Source: Symsagittifera roscoffensis (Eukaryota > Xenacoelomorpha > Acoela > Convolutidae). From it: a DNA stretch of 64,000 nucleotides. The notes under the pieces were generated by a model. The model made no database searches and was not told where the DNA came from. It was given only the letters and a program-made list of their open reading frames with translations. The stretch covers positions 13,469,088-13,533,087 of the forward strand of contig NC_087071.1 in assembly GCF_963678635.1 (NCBI RefSeq), written 5' to 3'. The number at the start of each line of letters is the position of its first letter. The stretch's first letter is position 1. Below, one piece after another: positions 1-11,640 of the stretch. Made by a program: the position numbers and the translations under genes.

Positions 1-3000
1 TCCTCAAGTCGCGCCACTTAAGACTTCTGTTAAGTCAGGCCGCTTCAGAACTTCTTAACTCGCGCCGCTTATGTCTTTTCTTGAGTCGCGCCTTTTAAAT
101 CTTTTCTTAAGTCACGCCGCTTAAGTTTTGTTTAGGTCGCGCCGCTTAAGTCTTTTCTTAAGTCCCGCCGTTTAAGTCATTTTTTAATTTGCGCCGCTTA
201 AGTCTTTCCTCAAGTCGCACCACTTAAGACTTCTGTTAAGTCAGGCCGCTTCAGAACTTCTTAACTCGCGCCGCTTATGTCTTTTCTTGAGTCGCGCCTT
301 TTAAATCTTTTCTTAAGTCACGCCGCTTAAGTCTTTTCTTAAGTCCCGCCGTTTAAGTCATTTTTTAATTCGCGCCGCTTAAGTCTTTTCTTAAGTCATG
401 CAGCTTAAGTCTTTTCTCAAGTCGCGCCGCTTAAGACTTTTCTTAAGTCAGGCCGCTTCAGAACTTCTTAACTCGCGCCGCTTATGTCTTTTCTTAAGTC
501 GCGGCTTTTAAATTTTTTCTTAAGTCATGCAGCTTAAGTCTTTTCTCAAGTCGCGCCGCTTAAGACTTTTCCTAAGTCGCGCCACGAATTTTTTTATTAG
601 GTCGCGTCGCCTCAGTCTTTTTTTAAGTCACGCCTCTTAAGTTTTGTTTAGGTCGCGCCGCTTAAGTCTTTTCATAAGTCCCGCCGTTTAAGTCATTTTT
701 TAATTTGCGCCGCTTAAGTCTTTCCTCAAGTCGCGCCACTTAAGACTTCTGTTAAGTCAGGCCGCTTCAGAACTTCTTAACTCGCGCCGCTTATGATTTT
801 TTTTGAGTCGCGCCGATTAAGTCTTTTCTTAAGTCCCGCCGTTTAAGTCATTTTTTAATTCGCGCCGCTTAAGTCTTTTCTTAAGTCATGCAGCTTAAGT
901 CTTTTCTCAAGTCGCGCCGCTTAAGACTTTTTTTAAGTCGCACCGCTTAAGACTTTTCTTAAGTGGCGCCGCGAAATCTTTTATTAAGTCGCGCCGCCTC
1001 AGTCTTTTTTTAAACCACGCCGCTTAAGTATTTTTTAGGTCGCGCCGCTTAAGTTTTTTCTTAAGTCACACCGCTTAAGTCTTTTCTTATGTCACACCGC
1101 TTAGGTCTTTTCTTAAGTCCCGCCGTTTAAGTCATTTTTTAATTCACGCCGCTTAAGTCTTTCTCAAGTCGCGCCACTTAAGACTTTTCTTAAGTCAGGC
1201 CGCTTCAGAACTTCTTAACTCGCGCCGCTTATGTCTTTTCTTAAGTCGCGGCTTTTAAATTTTTTCTTAAGTCATGCAGCTTAAGTCTTTTCTCAAGTCG
1301 CGCCGCTTAAGACTTTTCCTAAGTCGCGCCACGAATTTTTTTATTAAGTCGCGCCGCCTCAGTCTTTTTTTAAGTCACGCCGCTTAAGTCTTTTCTTAAG
1401 TCACACCGCTTAAGTCTTTTCTTAAGTCCCGCCGTTTAAGTCATTTTTTAATTATGTCTTTCCTCAAGTCGCGCCACTTAAGACTTCTGTTAAGTCAGGC
1501 CGCTTCAGAACTTCTTAACTCGCGCCGCTTATGTCTTTTTCTAAGTCGCGCCTTTTAAATTTTTTCTTAAGTCACGCCGCTTAAGTCTTCTCTTAAGTCG
1601 CGCCGCTTAAGTCTTTCCTTAAGTACCGCCGTTAAAGTCTTTTTTTAATTCGCGCCGCTTAAGTCTTTTCTCAAGTCGCACCGCTCAAGACTTTTGTTAA
1701 TTCACGCCGCTTCAGACTTTTCTTAAGTCGCGCAGCTTCAGTCTTTTCTTAAGTCCCGCCGCTTAAATCTTTTCTTAAGTCACGCCGCTTAAGTTTTTTA
1801 TAGGTCGCGCCGCTTAAGTCTTTTCTTAAGTCACACCGCTTAAGTCTTTTCTTAAGTCCCGCCGTTTAAGTCATTTTTTATTTCGCGCCGCTTAAGTCTT
1901 TCCTCAATTCGCACCGCTCAAGACTTTTGTTAATTCACGCCGCTTCAGACTTTTCTTAAGTCGCGCAGCTTCAGTCTTTTCTTAAGTCCCGCCGCTTAAA
2001 TCTTTTTTTAAGTCACGCCGATTTATTCATTTTTTAATTCGCGCTGCTCAAGTCTTTTCTCAAGTCGCGCCGCTTAAGACTTTTCTTAAGTCTTGCTGCT
2101 TCAGACTTTCTTAACCTGCGCCGCTTAAGTCTTTTGTAAAGTCGCGCTGCTTAAATTTTTTCTTAAGTCGCGCTGCTTAAGTCTTTTCTTAAGTCCTGCC
2201 GTTTAGGTCATTTTCTTAAGTCAGGCCGCTTCAGAACTTCTTAACTCGCGCCGCTTATGTCTTTTCTTAAGTCGCGCCTTTTAACTCTTTTCTTAAGTCA
2301 TGCAGCTTAAGTCTTTTCTCAAGTCGCGCCGCTTAAGACTTTTTCTAAGTCGCGCCGCGAAATCTTTTATTAAGTCGCGCCGCCTCAGTCTTTTTTTAAT
2401 TCGCGCCGCTTAAGTCTTTTCTCAAGTCGCACCGCTCAAGACTTTTGTTAATTCACGCCGCTTCAGACTTTTCTTAAGTCGCGCAGCTTCAGTCTTTTCT
2501 TAAGTCCTGCCGCTTAAATCTTTTGTTAAGTCCCGCCGATTTATTCATTTTTTAATTCGCGCTGCTCAAGTCTTTTCTCAAGTCGCGCCGCTTAAGACTT
2601 TTCTTAAGTCTTGCTGCTTCAGAATTTCTTAACCTGCGCCGCTTAAGTCTTTTGTAAAGTCGCGCTGCTTAAATTTTTTCTTAAGTCGCGCTGCTTAAGT
2701 CTTTTCTTAAGTCCTGCCGTTTAGGTCATTTTCTTATGTCAGGCCGCTTCAGAACTTCTTAACTCGCGCCGCTTATGTCTTTTCTTAAGTCGCGCCTTTT
2801 AACTCTTTTCTTAAGTCATGCAGCTTAAGTCTTTTCTCAAGTCGCGCCGCTTAAGACTTTTCCTAAGTCGCGCCGCGAAATCTTTTATTAAGTCGCGCCG
2901 CCTCAGTCTTTTTTTAATTCGCGCCGCTTAAGTCTTTTCTCAAGTCGCACCGCTCAAGACTTTTGTTAATTCACGCCGCTTCAGACTTTTCTTAAGTCGC

Positions 3001-3306
3001 GCAGCTTCAGTCTTTTCTTAAGTCCTGCCGCTTAAATCTTTTTTTAAGTCACGCCGCTAAAGTTTTTTCTTAGGTCGTGCCGCTTAAGTCTTTTCTTAAG
3101 TCACGCCGCTTAAGTCTTTTGTTAAATCCCGTCGTTTTATCATTTTTTAATTCGCGCTGCTCAAGTCTTTTCTCAAGTTGCGCCACTTAAGACTTTTCTT
3201 AAGTCACGCCGCTTCAGACTTTCTTAACTCGCGCCGCTTAAGTCTTTTCTTAAAGCGCGCCGCTTAAATCTTTTTTTTTAAGTCACGCCGCTTAAATTTT
3301 TTCTTA

Positions 3307-6300
3307 GGTCGTGCCACTTAAGTTTTTTCTTAAGTCACGCCGCTTAAATCTTTTGTTAAGTCCCGCCGTTTTAGTCATTTTTTAATTCGCGCTGCTCAAG
3401 TCTCTTCTCAAGTCGCGCCACTTAAGACTTTTCTTAAGTCACGCCACTTCAGACTTTCTTAACTCGCGCCGCTTAAGTCTTTCCTTAAGTCGCGTCTCTT
3501 AAACCTTTTCTTAAGTCACGCCGCTTAAGTCTTTTCTTAAGTCGCGCCGCTTAAGTTTTTCCTTAATTCCCGCCGTTTATATCATTTTTTAATTCGCGCT
3601 GCTTAAGTCTTTTCTCAAGTCGCGCCGCTTAAGACTTTTCTTAACTCGCGCCGCTTAAGTCTTTTGTAAAGTCGCGCTGATTAAGTCTTTTCTTAAGTCA
3701 CGCCGCTTAAGACTTTTCTTAAGTCGGGCTGCTTAAGTTTTTTCTTAAGTCGCGCTGCTTAAGTCTTTTCTTAAGTCCTGCCGTTTAGGTCATTTTTTTA
3801 AGTCAGGCCGCTTCAGAACTTCTTAACTCGCGCCGCTTAAGACTTTTCCTAAGTCGCGCCGCCTCAGTCTTTTTCTGAATTCTCGCCGCTTAAGTCTTTT
3901 CTCAAGTCGCGCCGCTTAAGACTTTTCTTAAGTCTTGCTGCTTCAGACTTTCTTAACTCGCGCCGCTTAAGTCTTTTGTAAAGTCGCGCTGATTAAGTCT
4001 TTTCTTAAGTCACGCCGCTTAAGACTTTTCTTAAGTCGGGCTGCTTAAATTTTTTCTTAAGTCGCGCTGCTTAAGTCTTTTCTTAAGTCCTGCCGTTTAG
4101 GTCATTTTTTTAAGTCAGGCCGCTTCAGAACTTCTTAACTCGCGCCGCTTAAGACTTTTCCTAAGTCGCGCCGCCTCAGTCTTTTTTTGAATTCTCGCCG
4201 CTTAAGTCTTTTCTCAAGTCGCACCGCACAAGACTTTTGTTAATTCACGCCGCTTCAGACTTTTCTTAAGTCGCGCAGCTTCAGTCTTTTTTAAGTCACG
4301 CCGCTTAAGTTTTTTCTTAGGTCGTGCCGCTTAAGTCTTTTCTTAAGTCACGCCGCTTAAGTCTTTTGTTAAATCCCGTCGTTTTATCATTTTTTAATTC
4401 GCGCTGCTTAAGTCTTTTCTCAAGTCGCGCCGCTTAAGACTTTTCTTAAGTCTTGCTGCTTCAGACTTTCTTAACTCGCGCCGCTTAAGTTTTTTGTAAA
4501 GTCGCGCTGGTTAAGTCTTTTCTTAAGTCACGCCGCTTAAGACTTTTCTTAAGTCGGGCTGCTTAAATTTTTTCTTAAGTCGCGCTGCTTAAGTCTTTTC
4601 TTAAGTCCTGCCGTTTAGGTCATTTTTTTAAGTCAGACCGCGTCAGAACTTCTTAACTCGTGCCGCTTAAGACTTTTCCTAAGTCGCGCCGCCTCAGTCT
4701 TTTTTTGAATTCGCGCCGCTTAAGTCTTTTCTCAAGTCGCATCGCTCAAGACTTTTGTTAATTCACGCCGCTTTAGACTTTTCTTAAGTCGCGCAGCTTC
4801 AGTCTTTTTTTAAGTCACGCCGCTTAAGTTTTTTCTTAGGTCGTGCCGCTTAAGTCTTTTCTTAAGTCACGCCGCTTAAGTCTTTTGTTAAATCCCGTCG
4901 TTTTATCATTTTTTAGTTCGCGCTGCTCAAGTCTTTTCTCAAGCCGCGCCACTTAAGACTTTTCTTAAGTCACGCCGCTTCAGACTTTCTTAACTCGCGC
5001 CGCTTAAGTCTTTTCTTAAGGCGCGCCGCTTAAATCTTTTTTTAAGTCACGCCGCTTAAATTTTTTCTTAGGTCGTGCCACTTAAGTTTTTTCTTAAATC
5101 ACGCCGCTTAAATCTTTTGTTAAGTCCCGCCGTTTTAGTCATTTTTTAATTCGCGCTGCTCAAGTCTCTTCTCGAGTCGCGCCACTTAAGACTTTTCTTA
5201 AGTCACGCCACTTCAGACTTTCTTAACTCGCGCCGCTTAAGTCTTTCCTTAAGTCGCGTCTCTTAAACCTTTTCTTAAGTCACGCCGCTTAAGTCTATTC
5301 TTAAGTCGCGCCGCTTAAGTTTTTCTTTAAGTCCCGCCGTTTATATCATTTTTTAATTCGCGCTGCTTAAGTCTTTTCTCAAGTCGCGCCGCTTAAGACT
5401 TTTCTTAAGTCTTGCTGCTTCAGACTTTCTTAACTCGCGCCGCTTAAGTCTTTTGTAAAGTCGCGCTGGTTAAGTCTTTTCTTAAGTCACGCCGCTTAAG
5501 ACTTTTCTTAGGTCGGGCTGCTTAAATTTTTTCTTAAGTCGCGCTGCTTAAGTCTTTTCTTAAGTCCTGCCGTTTAGGTCATTTTATTAAGTCAGGCCGC
5601 TTCATAACTTCTTAACTCGCGCCGCTTATGTCTTTTCTTAAGTCGCGCCTTTTAAATCTTTTCTTAAGTCATGCAGCTTAAGTCTTTTCTCAAGTCGCGC
5701 CGCTTAAGACTTTTCCTAAGTCGCGCCGCGAAATCTTTTATTAAGTCGCACCGCCTCAGTCTTTTTTTAAGTCACGCCGCTCAAGTTTTTTTTAGGTCGC
5801 GCCGCTTAAGTCTTTTCTTAAGTCATACCGCTTAAGAATATTCTTACGTCCCGCCGTTTGAGTCATTTTTTAATTCGCGCCGCTTAAGTCTTTTCTCCAG
5901 TCGCGCCACTTAAGACTTTTCTTAAGTCACGCCACTTCAGACGTTCCTAACTCGCGCCGCTTAAGTCTTTCCTTAAGTCGCGTCTCTTAAACCTTTTCTT
6001 AAGTCACGCCGCTTAAGTCTTTTCTCAAGTCGCGCCGCTTAAGTCTTTCCTTAAGTCCCGCCGTTTATATCATTTTTTAATTCGCGCTGCTTTTGTCTTT
6101 TCTCAAGTCGCGCCGCTTAAAACTTTTCTTAAGTCTTGCTGCTTCAGACTTTCTTAACTTGCGCCGCTTAAGTTTTTTGTTAAGTCGCGCCGGTTAAGTC
6201 TTTTCTTAAGTCACGCCGCTTAAGACTTTTCTTAAGTCGGTTGCTTAAATTTTTTCTTAAGTCGCGCTGCTTAAGTCTTTTCTTAAGTCCCGCCGTTTAG

Positions 6301-9100
6301 GTCATTTTTTAAATTCGCGCTGCTTAAGTCTTTTCTCAAGTCGCACCACTTAAGAAGTTTCTTAAGTCACGCCGCTTCAGACTTTCTTAACTCGCGGCGC
6401 TTAAGTCTTTTCTTAAGTCGCGCCTCTAAAACCTTTTCTTAAGTCACGCCGCTTAAGTCATGTTTTAATTCGCGCTGCTTTAAATTTTTTCTTAAGTCGC
6501 GCTGCTTAAGTTTTTTCTTAAGTCCCGCCGTTTAGGTCATTTTTTAATTCGCGCCACTTAAGACTTTTCTTAAGTCACGCCGCTTCAGACTTTCTTAACT
6601 CGCGCCGCTTAAGTCTTTTCTTAAGGCGCGCCGCTTAAATCTTTTTTTAAGTCACGCCGCTTAAATTTTTTCTTAGGTCGTGCCACTTAAGTTTTTTCTT
6701 AAATCACGCCGCTTAAATCTTTTGTTAAGTCCCGCCGTTTTAGTCATTTTTTAATTCGCGCTGCTCAAGTCTCTTCTCGAGTCGCGCCACTTAAGACTTT
6801 TCTTAAGTCACGCCACTTCAGACTTTCTTAACTCGCGCCGCTTAAGTCTTTCCTTAAGTCGCGTCTCTTAAACCTTTTCTTAAGTCACGCCGCTTAAGTC
6901 TATTCTTAAGTCGCGCCGCTTAAGTTTTTCTTTAAGTCCCGCCGTTTATATCATTTTTTATTTCGCGCTGCTTAAGTCTTTTCTCAAGTCGCGCCGCTTA
7001 AGACTTTTCTTAAGTCTTGCTGCTTCAGACTTTCTTAACTCGCGCCGCTTAAGTCTTTTGTAAAGTCGCGCTGGTTAAGTCTTTTCTTAAGTCACGCCGC
7101 TTAAGACTTTTCTTAAGTCGGGCTGCTTAAATTTTTTCTTAAGTCGCGCTGCTTAAGTCTTTTCTTAAGTCCTGCCGTTTAGGTCATTTTCTTAAGTCAG
7201 GCCGCTTCATAACTTCTTAACTCGCGCCGCTTATGTCTTTTCTTAAGTCGCGCCTTTTAAATCTTTTCTTAAGTCATGCAGCTTAAGTCTTTTCTCAAGT
7301 CGCGCCGCTTAAGACTTTTCCTAAGTCGCGCCGCGAAATCTTTTATTAAGTCGCACCGCCTCAGTCTTTTTTTAAGTCACGCCGCTCAAGTTTTTTTTAG
7401 GTCGCGCCGCTTAAGTCTTTTCATAAGTCATACCGCTTAAGAATATTCTTAAGTCCCGCCGTTTGAGTCATTTTTTAATTCGCGCCGCTTAAGTCTTTTC
7501 TCCAGTCGCGCCACTTAAGACTTTTCTTAAGTCACGCCACTTCAGACGTTCCTAATTCGCGCCGCTTAAGTCTTTCCTTAAGTCCCGCCGTTTATATCAT
7601 TTTTTAATTCGCGCTGCTTTTGTCTTTTCTCAAGTCGCGCCGCTTAAAACTTTTCTTAAGTCTTGCTGCTTCAGACTTTCTTAACTTGCGCCGCTTAAGT
7701 TTTTTGTTAAGTCGCGCCGGTTAAGTCTTTTCTTAAGTCACGCCGCTTAAGACTTTTCTTAAGTCGGTTGCTTTAATTTTTTCTTAAGTTGCGCTGCTTA
7801 AGTCTTTTCTTAAGTCCCGCCGTTTAGGTCATTTTTTAAATTCGCGCTGCTTAAGTCTTTTCTCAAGTCGCACCACTTAAGAAGTTTCTTAAGTCACGCC
7901 GCTTCAGACTTTCTTAACTCGCGGCGCTTAAGTCTTTTCTTAAGTCGCGCCTCTAAAACCTTTTCTTAAGTCACGCCGCTTAAGTCATGTTTTAATTCGC
8001 GCTGCTTTAAATTTTTTCTTAAGTCGCGCTGCTTAAGTTTTTTCTTAAGTCCCGCCGTTTAGGTCATTTTTTAATTCGCGCTGCTTAAGTCTTTTCTCAA
8101 GTCGCGCCACTTAAGACTTTTATTAAGTCGCGCCGCCTCAGTCTTTTTTTGAATTCGCGCCGCTTAAGTCTTTTCTCAAGTCGCACCGCTCAAGACTTTT
8201 GTTAATTCACGCCGCTTCAGACTTTTCTTAAGTCGCGCAGCTTCAGTCTTTTTTTAAGTCACGCCGCTTAAGTTTTTTCTTAGGTCGTGCCGCTTAAGTC
8301 TTTTCTTAAGTCACGCCGCTTAAGTCTTTTGTTAAATCCCGTCGTTTTATCATTTTTTAGTTCGCGCTGCTCAAGTCTTTTCTCAATCCGCGCCACTTAA
8401 GACTTTTCTTAATCACGCCGCTTCAGACTTTCTTAACTCGCGCCGCTTAAATCTTTTCTTAAGGCGCGCCGCTTAAATCTTTTTTTAAGTCACGCCGCTT
8501 AAATTTTTTCTTAGGTCGTGCCACTTAAGTTTTTTCTTAAGTCACGCCGCTTAAATCTTTTGTTAAGTCCCGCCGTTTTAGTCATTTTTTAATTCGCGCT
8601 GCTCAAGTCTCTTCTCAAGTCGCGCCACTTAAGACTTTTCTTAAGTCACGCCACTTCAGACTTTCTTAACTCGCGCCGCTTAAGTCTTTCCTTAAGTCGC
8701 GTCTCTTAAACCTTTTCTTAAGTCACGCCGCTTAAGTCTATTCTTAAGTCGCGCCGCTTAAGTTTTTCCTTAAGTCCCGCCGTTTATATCATTTTTTAAT
8801 TCGCGCTGCTTAAGTCTTTTCTCAAGTCGCGCCGCTTAAGACTTTTCTTAAGTCTTGCTGCTTCAGACTTTCTTAACTCGCGCCGCTTAAGTTTTTTGTA
8901 AAGTCGCGCTGGTTAAGTCTTTTCTTAAGTCACGCCGCTTAAGACTTTTCTTAAATCGGGCTGCTTAAATTTTTTCTTAAGTCGCGCTGCTTAAGTCTTT
9001 TCTTAAGTCCTGCCGTTTAGGTCATTTTCTTAAGTCAGGCCGCTTCATAACTTCTTAACTCGCGCCGCTTATGTCTTTTCTTAAGTCGCGCCTTTTAAAT
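3307..9100. repeat. Higher-order repeat of about 1.6-1.8 kb within block I
   Basis: The marker GGTCGTGCCACTTAAG, followed by the same ordered series of variant monomers (including AGTCTCTTCTC), recurs at 3,307, 5,071, 6,676 and 8,514. The spacings are 1,764, 1,605 and 1,838 bp. The unequal spacings indicate a shared ancestral unit that later gained or lost groups of monomers. The unit boundaries are arbitrary; I anchored them on the marker. Confidence 0.8.
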
Positions 9101-10150
9101 CTTTTCTTAAGTCATGCAGCTTAAGTCTTTTCTCAAGTCGCGCCGCTTAAGACTTTTCCTAAGTCGCGCCGCGAAATCTTTTATTAAGTCGTACCGCCTC
9201 AGTCTTTTTTTAAGTCACACCGCTCAAGTTATTTTTAGGTCGCGCCGCTTAAGTCTTTTCTTAAGTCATACCGCTTAAGACTTTTCTTAAGTCCCGCCGT
9301 TTGAGTCATTTTTTAATTCGCGCCGCTTAAGTCTTTTCTCCAGTCGCGCCACTTTAGACTTTTCTTATGTCACGCCACTTCAGACGTTCCTAACTTGCGC
9401 CGCTTAAGTCTTTCCTTAAGTCGCGTCTCTTAAACCTTTTCTTAAGTCACGCCGCTTAAGTCTTTTCTCAAGTCGCGCCGCTTAAGTCTTTCCTTAAGTC
9501 CCGCCGTTTATATCATTTTTTAATTCGCGCTGCTTTTGTCTTTTCTCAAGTCGCGCCGCTTAAAACTTTTCTTAAGTCTTGCTGCTTCAGACTTTCTTAA
9601 CTTGCGCCGCATAAGTTTTTTGTTAAGTCGCGCCGGTTAAGTCTTTTCTTAAGTCACGCCGCTTAAGACTTTTCTTAAGTCGGTTGCTTAAATTTTTTCT
9701 TAAGTCGCGCTGCTTAAGTCTTTTCTTAAGTCCCGCCGTTTAGGTCATTTTTTCAATTCGCGCTGCTTAAGTCTTTTCTCAAGTCCGACCACTTAAGAAG
9801 TTTCTTAAGTCACGCCGCTTCAGACTTTCTTAACTCGCGGCGCTTAAGTCTTTTCTTAAGTCGCGCCTCTAAAACCTTTTCTTAAGTCACGCCGCTTAAG
9901 TCATGTTTTAATTCGCGCTGCTTTAAATTTTTTCTTAAGTCGCGCTGCTTAAGTTTTTTCTTAAGTCCCGCCGTTTAGGTCATTTTTTAATTCGCGCTGC
10001 TTAAGTCTTTTCTCAAGTCGCGCCACTTAAGACTTTTCTTAAGTCACGCAGCTTCAGACTTTCTTAACTCGCGCCGCTTAAGTCTTTTCTTAAGTCGCGC
10101 CTCCTAAACATTTTCTTAAGTCACGCCGCTTAAGTCTATTCTTAAGTCGC

Positions 10151-11640
10151 TTCGCTTACGTCTTTTTTCTCAAGTCGCGCCACTTAAGACTTTTCTTAAG
10201 TCACGCCGCTTCAGACTTTCTTAACTCGCACCGCTTAAGTTTTTCTTAAGTCGCGCCTCTTAAACTTTTTTTTTCTTAAGTCACGCCGCTTAAGTCATTT
10301 TTTAATTCGCGCTGCTTAAATTTTTTCTTAAGTCGCGCTGCTTAAGTCTTTTCTTAAGTCCCGCCGTTTAGGTCATTTTTTAAATTCGCGCTGCTTAAGT
10401 CTTTTCTCAAGTCGCACCACTTAAGAAGTTTCTTAAGTCACGCCGCTTCAGACTTTCTTAACTCGCGGCGCTTAAGTCTTTTCTTAAGTCGCGCCTCTAA
10501 AACCTTTTCTTAAGTCACGCCGCTTAAGTCATGTTTTATTTCGCGCTGCTTTAAATTTTTTCTTAAGTCGCGCTGCTTAAGTTTTTTCTTAAGTCCCGCC
10601 GTTTAGGTCATTTTTTAATTCGCGCTGCTTAAGTCTTTTCTCAAGTCGCGCCACTTAAGATTTTTCTTAAGTCACGCAGCTTCAGACTTTCTTAACTCGC
10701 TCCGCTTAAGTCTTTTCTTAAGTCGCGCCTCCTAAACATTTTCTTAAGTCACGCCGCTTAAGTCTATTCTTAAGTCGCTTCGCTTACGTCTTTTTTCTCA
10801 AGGCGCGCCACTTAAGACTTTTCTTAAGTCACGCCGCTTCAGACTTTCTTAACTCGCACCGCTTAAGTTTTTCTTAAGTCGCGCCTCTTAAACTTTTTTT
10901 TTCTTAAGTCACGCCGCTTAAGTCATTTTTTAATTCGCGCTGCTTAAATTTTTTCTTAAGTCGCGCTGCTTAAGTCTTTTCTTAAGTCCCGCCGTTTAGG
11001 TCATTTTTTAAATTCGCGCTGCTTAAGTCTTTTCTCAAGTCGCACCACTTAAGAAGTTTCTTAAGTCACGCCGCTTCAGACTTTCTTAACTCGCGTCGCT
11101 TAAGTCTTTTCTTAAGTCGCGCCTCTAAAACCTTTTCTTAAGTCACGCCGCTTAAGTCATGTTTTAATTCGCGCTGCTTTAAATTTTTTCTTAAGTCGCG
11201 CTGCTTAAGTTTTTTCTTAAGTCCCGCCGTTTAGGTCATTTTTTAATTCGCGCTGCTTAAGTCTTTTCTCAAGTCGCGCCACTTAAGATTTTTCGTAAGT
11301 CACGCAGCTTCAGACTTTCTTAACTCGCGCCGCTTAAGTCTTTTCTTAAGTCGCGCCTCCTAAACATTTTCTTAAGTCACGCCGCTTAAGTCTATTCTTA
11401 AGTCTTTTCGCTTACGTCTTTTTTCTCAAGTCGCGCCACTTAAGACTTTTCTTAAGTCATGCCGCTTCAGACTTTCTTAACTCGCACCGCTTAAGTTTTT
11501 CTTAAGTCGCGCCTCTTAAACTTTTTTTTTCTTAAGTCACGCCGCTTAAGTCATTTTTTAATTCGCGCTGCTTAAATTTTTTCTTAAGTCGCGCTGCTTA
11601 AGTCTTTTCTTAAGTCCTGCCGCTTAGGTCATTTTTTAAT
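10151..11640. repeat. 628-bp higher-order repeat
   Basis: The rare junction TTCGCTTACGTCTTTTTTCT occurs at 10,151, 10,779 and 11,407, exactly 628 bp apart both times, with the same variant monomers between (a CTCCTAAACATTTT monomer and a CTCTTAAACTTTTTTT monomer). The marker recurs at 13,509 and 15,098 with longer spacing. 628 is not a multiple of 26, so the unit contains monomers of several lengths. Coordinates are anchored on the marker. Confidence 0.8.
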
